Counted from the first letter of the stretch, positions 8,170-17,147 are shown. The stretch is DNA of 64,000 bases from DATKNA01 sp963786765 (GCA_963786765.1 CAWBAJ010000014.1:1-64000), one strand, 5' to 3'. The notes: generated from the sequence alone by a model not told the origin. Numbers and translations are program-made.

Positions 8170-10453
8170 CCGCACGCAGCGCGCACGCCAGGACGGCGGG
8201 CAGCGCCAGCATCGCCGCCACCGGGGGGATCGCCGCGCCGGAGTCGTTCACAGCGAAACCCGCGACGAGCAGCACGGCGAGAGCGGCCAGCCCGGGACGC
8301 AGCGCCGGCGCGCGTTCGTAGGCGACCGCCAGCCATTCGAGCCGCCAGCGGCGGGGGCTGGCCAGCACCACCGCGACGGCGACCCCGACCAGCGGCAGGA
8401 CCAGCTGGACAGGTGAGCTGGTGACGATGCCCAGGTTCTGCTCGATCTTCCGGGTGACGACGTCGAGGCCGCCCCCGTCGAGCACGGTCTGCACGAAACG
8501 GCCGAGGTGGGTGCGGTCGCCCGGAGGCCGCAGCCAGTCCCCGAGAGCCAGGACCGCGAGGACGGCGACGGTGCCCACCCCGACGGCCAGCACCCGGCGC
8601 CAGGTCAGTCGCACTCCGCCGACGCGCAGAGCGAGATACGCGAAGGCGGGAACGAGTGCCGGGGGACCGCCGAAGTCGCTGCCGAGGCCCGGGAACCCAT
8701 CGACGACGGTCGCGACGACGCCTACCGAGACGACTGCCGCCAGCGCGGCTCGCGGACGCCGGGCGCGGACGAACGGATCCGCCACGGCGGCCGCGAACAG
8801 CAGGGCGCCCGCGGCGAAGAGGGCGAAGCCCGGGTTGGAGAAGCCGTAGAACCTGCCGCCCACCAGTGGCTGGCCGCCGATCAGCGCGGTCAGTGACAGC
8901 CGGGAGCCGGTCGCGACGTCAGCGGTCAGGACCAGCGCCGTCAGCGCGCCGGCGGCGCCCACGGGCCCGAGCAGGGCCCGGCGCCAGGGCCCGGCGAGGG
9001 CGACCGCGCCCAGCACCAGCGTCACCACGGCAACCGCGGCCGCCAGGGCGACCGCAGCTCGATCGGCTCTCCACCACGGCCAGAGGTTGGCGCCGAACGT
9101 GGCTGCGGGCAGCAGGGCCCCGACGACGGCGACGGCAGCGGTCACCCGGGCTGCACGAACCCACGACGGCTGGCCGGAACGCCTCCGCCGCACGGTCAGC
9201 GCGACCCCGCCAGCGAGCAGCAGGAGTTCGAGGGCCAGGGCGGCGGCGAAGAACGGCGCCACGATGGGGTCGATGGTCTCGGCGGGGCGGGCGAGATCCG
9301 CCAGGCGCTGCAGCCGGGCGTCGGCGACGGCATTCGCGCCTCCGCCCGCGCTGGTGGCGGTTCCCGTCCCGGTGCCGTCGGGGAACGCGACCGGCACGAG
9401 CGGCGATCCGACAGCACCGGCCGGTTGGGCCACGCCGAGGGCGGTGAGCAGCGTGGGCAGCACGTCCGTGACCTGGACGAGGCCGTCCTGGCGGGTCGAG
9501 GGGCTGCGCAGCAGGCCGTCGAAGCTGCCGCCACCAGGCGCGGGCCCCCGCGCGGCCGCGAGCTGCATCCGGGCCTGACCACCGGCATCCGCCAGCGAGG
9601 TGACGAGGACGGTCGCGCCGGGAGGCAGCGCGTCGAGGACCGCGCCGACGCGGGCGTCGACCGCTGCCAGCTGGGCGGCCTGGTCAGGGGAACCGCCCGA
9701 GCGCACGTCGCCCACGTCGACGGCGACGAGCCGGGCCCCGGTGCCGAGGGCCGCGGTCAGCTGCCCGGCAAGGGTGGCCGGGGACTGGGCCGGGTCCACG
9801 GCGCCGGAGGGACCGGCGGGCAGCCCGGGCCATGCCGCGCCGACCTGTCCGTCGCGATCTGCGAGCGCCAGCACGGCGCCAGGGCCGACGGCGGCGGCGG
9901 CGACACCGGCGGCCCCGAGGGTGTCTCCCAGCAGGCCCACGGTGGCGTCCCCCGGCGAGGCCGCGGCCAGCCGGCGGTAGACGTCCCACCGAGCCGCGGT
10001 CGTGGGAGAACCGGGCGGGGCGGTGCCGGCGTCCGGGGTGCGGCATGCCCCGGGCTCGTCGGCCGCGCGGGCCCCCGCCGACACGGCGAGCCACCCGTCG
10101 ACTGGGCAGGCGCTGGTCCGGACGCTGCGAGCCGAGCTGACCGCGACAGCTCCCTCGCGCAGCAGGCTCCGCAGGGCCGGGGTGGCGGACCCGGTGTCCG
10201 ACCACCTCACGCCGCCGGTCCCGAGAAGCACGACCGGCCCGGGTACCTTCTCTGCCGAGGACTGACGCGTCGTCGCGGCGGAAGCCTGCGCGGCGGGAGC
10301 GACGACCGTCCCGGCGAAGGCTGCGACGAGGGTCAGCGGCACGGTCGCAAGGACGCTGCGACGGGCCAGGATGCGGCCTGCGCGGCGGGTGCCAGGGGCG
10401 CGGCCGGCGCGCGCCGTTCGGGCGCGGAGCGACGGTCGCGGCCTGAAGAACAC
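8030..10453 (-). CDS. Membrane protein with alkaline-phosphatase-like exoplasmic domain
   Basis: 807 residues. After an Arg-rich start comes a hydrophobic segment (about residues 33-55), then an exported domain to about residue 385 with sulfatase/phosphatase-like features (GPVVLLGTGGVRW, VLVTSLADAGG, TDVLPTLLTALGV). The rest is a series of about ten membrane spans and a Pro-rich cytoplasmic tail. The pattern resembles actinobacterial cell-surface phosphodiesterase-like proteins. No specific function can be given. The usual phosphatase metal residues are not obvious, so it may not be an active enzyme. Its 3' end overlaps the convergent mannosyltransferase gene by 140 bases. GTG 10453 looks leaderless. 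Confidence 0.7.
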   Translation of the reverse strand: MFFRPRPSLRARTARAGRAPGTRRAGRILARRSVLATVPLTLVAAFAGTVVAPAAQASAATTRQSSAEKVPGPVVLLGTGGVRWSDTGSATPALRSLLREGAVAVSSARSVRTSACPVDGWLAVSAGARAADEPGACRTPDAGTAPPGSPTTAARWDVYRRLAAASPGDATVGLLGDTLGAAGVAAAAVGPGAVLALADRDGQVGAAWPGLPAGPSGAVDPAQSPATLAGQLTAALGTGARLVAVDVGDVRSGGSPDQAAQLAAVDARVGAVLDALPPGATVLVTSLADAGGQARMQLAAARGPAPGGGSFDGLLRSPSTRQDGLVQVTDVLPTLLTALGVAQPAGAVGSPLVPVAFPDGTGTGTATSAGGGANAVADARLQRLADLARPAETIDPIVAPFFAAALALELLLLAGGVALTVRRRRSGQPSWVRAARVTAAVAVVGALLPAATFGANLWPWWRADRAAVALAAAVAVVTLVLGAVALAGPWRRALLGPVGAAGALTALVLTADVATGSRLSLTALIGGQPLVGGRFYGFSNPGFALFAAGALLFAAAVADPFVRARRPRAALAAVVSVGVVATVVDGFPGLGSDFGGPPALVPAFAYLALRVGGVRLTWRRVLAVGVGTVAVLAVLALGDWLRPPGDRTHLGRFVQTVLDGGGLDVVTRKIEQNLGIVTSSPVQLVLPLVGVAVAVVLASPRRWRLEWLAVAYERAPALRPGLAALAVLLVAGFAVNDSGAAIPPVAAMLALPAVLACALRAVSSPGPAAPARLPAPSASGRPARPTEPPPRSGPPAAPVPRSVAERG

Positions 10454-10459
10454 CTGACC

Positions 10460-10465
10460 AGGCTA
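10460..10465 (-). promoter_or_regulatory. -10 hexamer of a leaderless GTG gene
   Basis: TAGCCT on the minus strand ends 7 bases before the GTG at 10453; no ribosome binding site is present. Confidence 0.4.
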
Positions 10466-10494
10466 CGGGCAGGGGAATCGGCTCCGGGACGACG

Positions 10495-10531
10495 GCGGGG
10501 GCGGCCCGGCTGCTTGCCGGACCGCCCCCGC
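10495..10531 (-). terminator. Terminator of the XRE-TPR regulator gene
   Basis: 15-base arms (10495-10509 and 10517-10531) with one mismatch and a 7-base loop, about 95 bases past the end of the minus-strand gene at 10626. The rest of 10532-10625 shows nothing recognisable. Confidence 0.65.
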
Positions 10532-10625
10532 GTGCCCCCTCCGGCCCGACCGGCCGTCGCGGACGGGCACGACCCCCCGGTCCCGCCGGCCGCGCGCCCC
10601 CGTGGCGTCGCCGCTCGGGCGCGGT

Positions 10626-12008
10626 CTACGGGTTGGCCGACGGCGTCAGCCCTGGATCGGCCGCCGGCGCTTCCGTGCGGGACTCGAGCTGCGCGATGAG
10701 GGCCAGGACCACCTTCGTGCGGTCACGCACGCCGGCGGCGTCGAGCGCCGCCCGGTACGCGTTCACGGCCGCCGCCGTCTCACCGGCCGCGCGGAAGCGC
10801 TCGGCGAGGTCGCGCCAGGAGAGCGCACTGGCGCGACCCGGGTTGTTCATCGCCTGCAGGTCGGCGGCGGTCGTCCACTGGTCCACGGCCTCGCCGTTGC
10901 GTCCCTGAGCGGCCAGGGCGTCTCCGAGCGCTCGGTACGCCAGGCCGAGGGGCTTGGCGTTCGCCTCGATGGGCATGCGCTGAGTGGCCCGGCGCGCCAG
11001 GGCCTCAGCCTCCGCCGGGTCCGATGCGAGCAGCGCGACCCGGGACGTCAGCTCCTCGTGCTCCACGACGTCGACCTCGCTCCCCAGCCGGCGCACCTCG
11101 CCCCGGACCTGCTCGAGGAGACTCGCGGCCTCTCTCACATCGGGCTCGTCGGACGCGAGCAGCACCCTGACCACGTCGAGCTTCAGGCGCGCCAAGTCCC
11201 GGGTGTCACCCAGCTCCCCGAGGTTGGCAAGGGCGCGACGGCTCAGGTACAGCGCGTCGGTCAGGCGGCCCTCGCGCTCCGCCAGCAACGAGGCGTTCCA
11301 ATACAGCGCCGCCTGACCGCCCTTGCTCCCGGCGGCGCCGGCGTCGTCGATCAACCGTCGCGCCCAGGCGGAGGCATGGGCTTCGTCGCCGAGGTCGGCG
11401 TAGGCGAGCATGACGGTGGAGGCGAGCATGAAGTAGTCGTCCGTGCGCTCGAGGTCCTGCTGCCGGCAGACCTCGAGGGCTTGCTCGCCGACGGCAACCG
11501 CCCGCGTCAGGTTGCCCGCCTCGGAGTGGCAGAAGCAGAGGTGCACAGCGACGCGCGGAACGGACAGATGAGGGTCGCCGGCCATCGCGCGCTCCAGAAG
11601 CGGCGTCAGGGTGACAACAGCCGCAGGGAGATCTCCGGTGTGCTCCTGCGCACGGGCCAGGAGCAGGGAGGCCTCGGCGGAGCTGGCCGCCGGCAGGCCT
11701 GGCTCGGCCAGCAGCGCGGTCAGGCGGGAGATCGCGGCCTCCGCGCCGTCGTGACGAAGGGCGAGCTCGGCATAGGCCAGCTCGAGCTGGAGCCGCCGCT
11801 CGTGCTCGGACGGTTCGCCGTCAAGCAGCTCCGTGGTGGAGCATCCGAGCTTCGAGGCGAGTTGCGCCGCCACGGCGGGGCTCGGCCGACGCCGGCCTGA
11901 CTCGAGCAGTGAGATGTAACTGGGTGACAAGCCGTCACCCGCCAGCTCGGTCTGGGACAGCCCTGCCGCACGTCGAAGCGTGCGCAGACGGTCAGGAAAG
12001 GTCGTCAC
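10626..12008 (-). CDS. XRE-family regulator with TPR domain (RRNPP-like)
   Basis: 460 residues. The N-terminus is a Cro/CI-type helix-turn-helix (RLRTLRRAAGLSQTELA, then SPSYISLLESGRRRPSP). From about residue 85 to the end it is a series of 34-residue helical hairpins of TPR type (for example ALYLSRRALANLGELGDTRD and AYRALGDALAAQGRNGEAVDQW). HTH-plus-TPR is the architecture of the RRNPP regulators of Firmicutes (PlcR, PrgX, Rgg), whose TPR groove binds short secreted peptides. GTG 12008 follows GAGGACA. Upstream on the minus strand are TAGGGT at 12052-12047 and TTGCAC-17-AACTAT at 12090-12062 as possible promoters. Divergently, 149 bases away, starts a 43-residue secreted peptide gene, so the pair may be a peptide-sensing unit. 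Peptide binding is inference; some actinobacterial XRE-TPR proteins have other ligands. Confidence 0.85.
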   Translation of the reverse strand: MTTFPDRLRTLRRAAGLSQTELAGDGLSPSYISLLESGRRRPSPAVAAQLASKLGCSTTELLDGEPSEHERRLQLELAYAELALRHDGAEAAISRLTALLAEPGLPAASSAEASLLLARAQEHTGDLPAAVVTLTPLLERAMAGDPHLSVPRVAVHLCFCHSEAGNLTRAVAVGEQALEVCRQQDLERTDDYFMLASTVMLAYADLGDEAHASAWARRLIDDAGAAGSKGGQAALYWNASLLAEREGRLTDALYLSRRALANLGELGDTRDLARLKLDVVRVLLASDEPDVREAASLLEQVRGEVRRLGSEVDVVEHEELTSRVALLASDPAEAEALARRATQRMPIEANAKPLGLAYRALGDALAAQGRNGEAVDQWTTAADLQAMNNPGRASALSWRDLAERFRAAGETAAAVNAYRAALDAAGVRDRTKVVLALIAQLESRTEAPAADPGLTPSANP

Positions 12009-12100
12009 TCTGTCCTCACAGCGGCCGGGACGCCCTCAGGCTCGTAACCCTATGGACGCGAATAGTTACTAAAGGTACTGATGGGTGCAAAATCGGCGTT

Positions 12101-12150
12101 CCTCTGTCACGATCGGTCTGACCACCAGTCATAACCCTTCGTGACAGAGG
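12101..12150 (+). promoter_or_regulatory. Inverted repeat that could mask the ribosome binding site of the peptide gene
   Basis: Perfect 11-base arms (CCTCTGTCACG at 12101-12111, complement at 12140-12150) separated by 28 bases. The right arm contains most of AGAGGAG (12146-12152), the ribosome binding site for GTG 12158. If transcribed, the hairpin would hide the site; as DNA it brings together two operator-like half sites. Confidence 0.5.
12106..12145. promoter_or_regulatory. Pair of GTCA-N9/10-TGAC operator-like sites
   Basis: Sites at 12106-12122 (spacer 9) and 12128-12145 (spacer 10), centres about 22 bases apart, lie directly before the peptide gene. The same motif recurs three times at 12422-12491. 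The regulator at 10626-12008 is the obvious candidate to bind them; this is not proven by sequence. Confidence 0.5.
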
Positions 12151-12157
12151 AGTCCCC

Positions 12158-12289
12158 GTGTCTCGCCGAACCTCCGCCCGTGTCGCCGCCCTCCTGTCCG
12201 CCCTTGCCCTCGCCCTCGCCGGGGTCGCCGCGACGACCACCGCCGACGCATCCGTCAGCGCGACCGGGTGCTGCACCGGCCACGCGTGA
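12158..12289 (+). CDS. Small secreted peptide precursor, candidate signal peptide
   Basis: A 43-codon gene starting at GTG 12158 with AGAGGAG 5 bases upstream. The product has a basic N-terminus (MSRRTSAR), a hydrophobic Ala/Leu core (VAALLSALALALAGVAA) and TTTADA, a good signal-peptidase I site. Cleavage after ADA would leave SVSATGCCTGHA, a 12-residue peptide with two adjacent cysteines. A strong hairpin terminator follows 50 bases later. The reading frame is short, but the ribosome binding site, signal peptide and terminator agree. Being divergent from an HTH-TPR regulator, it could be its cognate signal or a target. No named family is recognised. Confidence 0.6.
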   Translation: MSRRTSARVAALLSALALALAGVAATTTADASVSATGCCTGHA

Positions 12290-12338
12290 TCCTGGGAGCA
12301 CCCACGTCGGTGTTGCACCACCGGCCCGAGAAGTCCCT

Positions 12339-12388
12339 CGGCAGGGAGCGGGAAGGCGATGGCCCGTACGCCCAACCGCTCCCTGCCG
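12339..12388 (+). terminator. Terminator of the peptide gene
   Basis: Perfect 13-base arms (CGGCAGGGAGCGG at 12339-12351, complement at 12376-12388), 24-base loop, 50 bases after the stop of the peptide gene. Confidence 0.65.
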
Positions 12389-12421
12389 TATGTCGCCGCT
12401 GAGTGACTGTCTTTTCGGGCG

Positions 12422-12501
12422 GTCATAACATCGGTGACACATGCTTAAGTTAGTCATAGGTGCGCTGACTGTCCAGTCATAAGTCGATGACAGCTGTCAT
12501 C
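12422..12501. promoter_or_regulatory. Cluster of three more GTCA-TGAC sites plus a 16-bp palindrome
   Basis: Sites at 12422-12438 (spacer 9), 12453-12469 (spacer 9) and 12476-12491 (spacer 8); three of the five sites in the locus begin GTCATAA and a fourth GTCATAG. The last overlaps the perfect palindrome GATGACAGCTGTCATC at 12486-12501. The cluster lies past the peptide gene's terminator and 14 bases beyond the stop codon of the convergent kinase gene, where no promoter is needed for any gene I can see. It may drive an unrecognised transcript or help form a repression loop. Confidence 0.45.
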
Positions 12502-12514
12502 CCGCTCCTTCGGC

Positions 12515-13671
12515 TCAGTGTGCGCCCCTAGCCCGGGCCCGCGCAGGAACTACCCGCCCCTCCACCGACTCTCTCCGGGCTGGATCGCTTTCGCGGTGCT
12601 GATTGCGATTCAGGTCCGCACGACCAGGGCGGCAGGCTGCACCTTCTGCGCGCAGTACGCGCGCCATGCCCGCCGGATCGCCGTCGAGCTGGACGTGCAG
12701 CGGCTTCTCCGCGCTCACCTCGACGCGCCGGCAAGTGAAGTGCTCGACGACGGGGTGTCCCCAACGGCTTCGGGTCAGGACGGCGCCGATGACGGCCATC
12801 CAGCCGACGACACCGCGGGGGGCCACGACGACGACGTCCAGACGGCCGTCGTCGATCCTCGCCTCCGGCAGCAGGCGCACTCCGCCCGTCAGCTCGCCGC
12901 AGTTGCCGACGATCACACTGCGGAGGCGCCGGCGGAGCGGCTCGTCGTCGTCCAGCTGCAGCACCACCTTCGTCTGCCGCCCCCGGAGCCGGCGAGTGCC
13001 GGCCACCACATAGGCCCACCAGCCCACCCTTTCCTTCAGCCGGTGGCCGACGGTCGCCATGACTTCGGCGTCGAAGCCGAGCCCGGCCATGACGAGGAAG
13101 GTCTCCTCCCGCGGCGGCCGGTCCTCACCCGAGACGTCGACCTGGACCCGCCCGACGTCGATCTTGCGCTCCACGCCGGTCAGGGCCACGGACAGCGCCG
13201 CGTCGAGATCGCTGTACGGCACCGGGAGATTGCGGGCGAACAGGTTGCCCGTGCCGGCGGGGAGCAGCCCGAGCGGGACTCCCGTCCCCGTCAGCGCGCT
13301 CGCCACCGCGCGGACGGTGCCGTCCCCGCCGTAGGCGATCACGGCGTGCGCGCCCGCGCGCAGGCCCACCCTGGCTTGTCCGGCGCCCGGGTCCTCGATC
13401 GTCGTCTCCAGCCACACCGGGCGGGCCCACCCGAGCTCGACGCTCCGCTCCTCCAGCCACTCGATCTCGCCCTCGGCGTCCGCGTACTTCGTCGGGTTGG
13501 CCACGACGACGGCCCAGGGCGGCTCGACGCCCGGCTCCGCGGTGGTGGCGGCCGGGGCCGCCGGCGTGCCGGCGTCCCGCGAGCGCGCCAGAGCAGCCGC
13601 ACCGTGGCCCCGGTGGCGCCCAGCGCGAGCAGCAGGGCCGCCACCTGGGCGGCGTCCACCGCGGTCGACAT
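12515..13671 (-). pseudogene. Diacylglycerol/lipid kinase family protein, one frameshift
   Basis: The catalytic part (WAVVVANPTKYADAEGEIEW, then the nucleotide motif YGGDGTVRAVASAL and GLLPAGTGNLFARNL) is typical of DagK/YegS-type kinases, which phosphorylate diacylglycerol or related lipids at the membrane. The start with a membrane segment (ATG 13671, MSTAVDAAQVAALLLALGA) is in another frame; adding one base near 13590 gives exactly 386 codons. The protein is otherwise complete, with a basic tail. It is convergent with the peptide gene. Confidence 0.75.
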
Positions 13672-13775
13672 GGCCGCACGGTAACGCGGAGTGTGGGCGA
13701 GCCGGAGGCCTGCCGCGCCGCGATCCCTCGCCACTGCACGTCGAGGACGGGCGACGGGCCCACAGGGGCATCGAC

Positions 13776-13781
13776 TAGTCT
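13776..13781 (+). promoter_or_regulatory. -10 hexamer of leaderless serS
   Basis: TAGTCT ends 7 bases before GTG 13788; no ribosome binding site is visible. Confidence 0.45.
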
Positions 13782-13787
13782 CACACT

Positions 13788-15062
13788 GTGATCGACCTGC
13801 GTCGCCTGCGTGAGGATCCGGACGCCGTGCGCGCCAGCCAGCAGGCCCGCGGTGCCGACGCCGGCCTCGTCGACGCCGTTCTCGCCGCCGACGAGCGGCG
13901 ACGGGCGGCCCTCGCGGAGTTCGAGCGGGTCCGTGCGGAGCAGAAGTCGCTGGGCAAGCAGGTCGCCGCGGCGTCCGGGGAGCAGCGCCAGGAGCTGCTG
14001 CGCCGGGCCCGCGAGCTCGCCGACCGGGTGAAGGCACTGCAGGGCGAGGTGGACGCCGCGGGCGAGGAGTTCGACCGCACGGCGCGGCGGATCGACAACG
14101 TGGTCGAGGCCGGGACGCCGTCCGGGGGCGAGCAGGACTACGTCGTGCTCCGCGAGGTGGGCAGCCCCCGGGACTTCGCCGCCGAGGGCTTCGAGCCGCT
14201 GGACCACCTTGCACTGGGCGAGCGGCTGCGGCGCCATCGACACCGAGCGCGGCGCGAAGGTCTCCGGGCCCGGTTCTACTTCCTCACCGGCGTCGGGGCC
14301 CGGCTGCAGCTCGCCCTGCTCAACTGCGCGATGGACCGGCGGTCGCCGAGGGCTTCACGCCGGTGATCACGCCGACCCTCGTCAAGCCCGAGGTGATGGC
14401 GGGCACCGGGTTCCTCGGCGCGCACGCCGACGAGGTCTACCACCTGGCCCGGACGACCTCTATCTCGTGGGCACCAGCGAGGTGGCGCTCGCCGGGTACC
14501 ACGCCGGCGAGATCCTGGACCTGTCCGGCGGCCCCCTGCGCTACGCGGGCTGGTCGGCGTGCTACCGCCGCGAGGCGGGCTCCTACGGCAAGGACACCCG
14601 CGGAATCATCCGGGTGCACCAGTTCCACAAGGTCGAGATGTTCGTTGCGTGCCGGCTCGAGGACGCCGCCGCCGAGCACCGGCGGCTGCTCGAGTGGGAG
14701 GAGCGGATGCTGAAGGCGGTGGAGCTGCCCTACCGGGTCATCGACGTGGCAGCCGGCGACCTCGGCTCCAGCGCCGCCCGGAAGTTCGACTGCGAGGCCT
14801 GGCTGCCCACGCAGAACCGGTGGCTCGAGCTGACGTCGACGTCCAACTGCACCACCTACCAGGCCCGCCGGCTCGACGTCCGGGAGCGGAACCCGCACGC
14901 TCAGGAGTCGGCAACCGCCCCGTCGCCACGCTCAACGGCACGCTCGCGACGACGCGCTGGATCGTGGCCCTGCTCGAGAACCACCAGCTGCCGGACGGCT
15001 CTGTGCGGGTTCCGGAGGCCTTGCGGCCCTACCTCGGCACCGACGTCCTCAAGGCGCCGTGA
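13788..15062 (+). pseudogene. serS: Seryl-tRNA synthetase, five frameshifts as given
   Basis: Charges tRNA-Ser with serine. The N-terminal coiled-coil arm (MIDLRRLREDPDAVRASQQ) and class II catalytic core are all present: GTGFLGAHADEVYHLA, VGTSEVALAGYHAGEIL, CYRREAGSYGKDTRGIIRVH (motif 2), LGSSAARKFDCEAW, and VATLNGTLATTRWIVALLENHQ near the end (motif 3). The parts lie in frames that change near 14225 (one base too many), 14270, 14340, 14455 and 14900 (one base missing each, in G/C runs). The net change is zero codons, leaving 425 codons including the stop, the normal length. Since this is normally a single essential gene, the breaks are most simply sequence errors. Confidence 0.92.
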
Positions 15063-15876
15063 CAGTCCGCGAACAGCTTCTGATCGCCCTCGACGTCGAC
15101 GGGACGATCATCGACTACGACGAGGCCCTCAGCGAGCGCGTCCGGAACGCCGTCGCGGCGGTCGTGCGGGCGGGCCATCACGTCGTCGTCGCCACCGGGC
15201 GCTCGCTGCCGGGGACGCTGCCCGTGCTCGACCGGCTGGGACTGACCGAGGGCTGGTGTGTCTGCAGCAACGGGGGCGTCACGCTGCGCCTCGATCCCGC
15301 GCTGCCCTACGGGTACGAGGTCACCGACCTCGTCACGTTCGACCCCGCCCCGGCGCTGCGCCTGCTGCGCGAGCACCTACCGACGGCGCTGTACGCCGTC
15401 GAGGATGTCGGCGTCGGGTTCAAGCTGACCGCGCCGTTCCCACCGGGGGAGCTCTACGGCAACCTCGAGTACGTCGACTTCGAGGAGCTGCTGGCCACTC
15501 CCGCGACCAGGGTCATCGTCCGCAGCCCGGAGCACACGCCGCAGGACTTCCTGCGGATCGTCGAGGACGTCGGGCTGCACGGGGTCGGCTACGCGGTCGG
15601 GTGGACCGCGTGGCTCGACCTCGCCCCCGACGGCGTGAGCAAGGCCTCGGCGCTGGAGCCGGTGCGGGCGGCCTGGGGGTGGACGCGGAACGGACCATCG
15701 CGGTCGGCGACGGCCGCAACGACGTCGAGATGTTCCAGTGGGCGGCGAGATCGGTCGCGATGGGGCAGTCCGGCCCGGAGTTGCGCGCGGTGGCGTCGGA
15801 GCTGACGGGTCCGGTCGAGGACGACGGCCTCGCCGACGTGCTCGAGCCCTTGGCCGCCCTGGCGGATGCTCACTGA
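15059..15876 (+). pseudogene. HAD-superfamily Cof-type phosphatase, one frameshift
   Basis: About 272 residues with motif I LDVDGTIIDYD, motif II VVATGR, the lysine-containing GVSKASAL, and motif IV AVGDGRNDVEMF, as in Cof/YbiV sugar-phosphate phosphatases. The last third is in another frame; one G missing in a run near 15675 explains it. GTG 15059 overlaps the serS stop. A second Cof-type gene lies at 19582-20455; in several actinobacteria such phosphatases also follow serS. The substrate is unknown. Confidence 0.75.
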
Positions 15877-16027
15877 GCTGCCGGCAAGGGCGTGCGGAAC
15901 GAGGGCGGCTCGCCGTTCGTCGTCCTGGGACACAGCGGTGCAGTCGCCGAGGGTGCCCGCGCGGCCGCGGCAGAGGAGACTGACGGGGCTGTCGAGGGCA
16001 GCCGTCCGACCAGGCAGGGGAGACGCC

Positions 16028-17147
16028 ATGAGCACCGACGTGCAGGGCGGGCGCCCGCTGGGGCGCTTCCGCGTGCTCGGTTTCCCGGTGCACATCGACC
16101 TGACCTTCGTGCTGTTCGTGGGCTTCCTGGGGTTCTCGCAGGGGTTGACTCTCAGCGAGCTCGTGGTGTGGGTGCTGGTCGCGGTCGTGTCCGTGCTGCT
16201 GCACGAACTCGGTCACGCCGTCCTCGCCCGGCGGACCGGGGCGAGCCCTGCGATCACCCTGATGGCGATGGGCGGCGTCACGACCTACTCGCCGCCCCGG
16301 CAGCTGTCCCGCCTGGAGTCGCTCGGTATCTCGCTGGCCGGCCCGGCCGTGGGGCTCGTGCTCGGCGGCGCGCTGGTGCTGCTGCGACCGGACGAGGACC
16401 CGCCGGGGCTGGTCGGGTTCGCGCTGCGGCGGCGATCTTCACGACGGTGGGGTGGAGCCTGTTCAACCTGCTGCCCATCGTTCCTCTGGACGGCGGCCAG
16501 GCGCTACGCGAACTGCTGCCCGGTGAACCGATCGCCCGGGCGAAGCGAGCGGCGGTCGTGTCGATCGTCCTGGCCGTCGTGCTCGCGCTGGTCGCCGCTC
16601 CAGAAGAACTGGATCGGCACGTTCGGGCTGGTCCTGGCGGCGTTCCTCGTGCTCGCCAACGTGATGCAGCTGCGCGGCCTGTCGGCGGCGCGGCGTCCGC
16701 ACGAGGTCGCGAGCGGGGACGGTGCCGGCGAAGGCAACGAGGTCCTGCGGCTGCTGTGGGAGGGCCGGCCGGCCCAGGCGCGAGCTGTTCTCGAGGGCAT
16801 GGCGCAGTTCGAGGGCTCCTCGGGTGCGGACGCCGACCTCGCCCTGCACGGCGCGGTCCTGGCGACGACCGGCGAGCGCGGAGCAAGGGTTCGCCCTGCT
16901 GTACCAGGAGTGGTCCCGGCGCGAGGGCGACCAGCACGTCACGGGCCTCATAGCGCTCTCGCACCTGCTGCTGGGGGAGTGGCAGGACATCGCCCGGCTG
17001 TTGACCGGGCCGTCCGCGGCGATGGTGCCCGTGCCCATCGTCGTCCGGGCGATCTTCACCGCTCGGGCGAGTGGCGACGAGGACAGCGCCCGAAGGATCG
17101 AGGACGCCGCGCGTCGCGCAGGACTGCTACCGGCGCCCGGAGGCTGA
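16028..17147 (+). pseudogene. M50 (site-2 protease-like) membrane metalloprotease, about three frameshifts
   Basis: Zinc metalloprotease of the M50 rhomboid-independent intramembrane type: HELGHAVLARR (zinc ligands) near residue 60 and NLLPIVPLDGGQAL near 155 (third ligand), with membrane segments around them and a C-terminal helical region of about 140 residues. It should cleave membrane-bound proteins inside the bilayer. ATG 16028 follows AGGGGAG. The frame changes near 16430, 16600 and 16885. A membrane substrate such as an anti-sigma factor is typical for the family, but none is adjacent. Confidence 0.8.

Noticed and set aside
10602..11900. 432-codon open frame opposite the XRE-TPR regulator
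   Set aside because: Composition and lack of any motif show it is a shadow of the minus-strand gene, whose HTH and TPR segments are clear.
10626..12289. Toxin-antitoxin pair (XRE protein with small toxin)
   Set aside because: The regulator carries a long TPR array rather than a small antitoxin form, and the partner has a cleavable signal peptide with a 12-residue product, which fits export better than an intracellular toxin.
12488..12532. 14-codon frame beginning inside the 16-bp palindrome
   Set aside because: No ribosome binding site, no signal peptide and very short; the palindrome itself is the more likely signal.
13788..15062. Programmed frameshifting in serS
   Set aside because: Five shifts in both directions at ordinary G/C runs, with no slippery heptamer or stimulatory structure and no precedent; sequence error is simpler.
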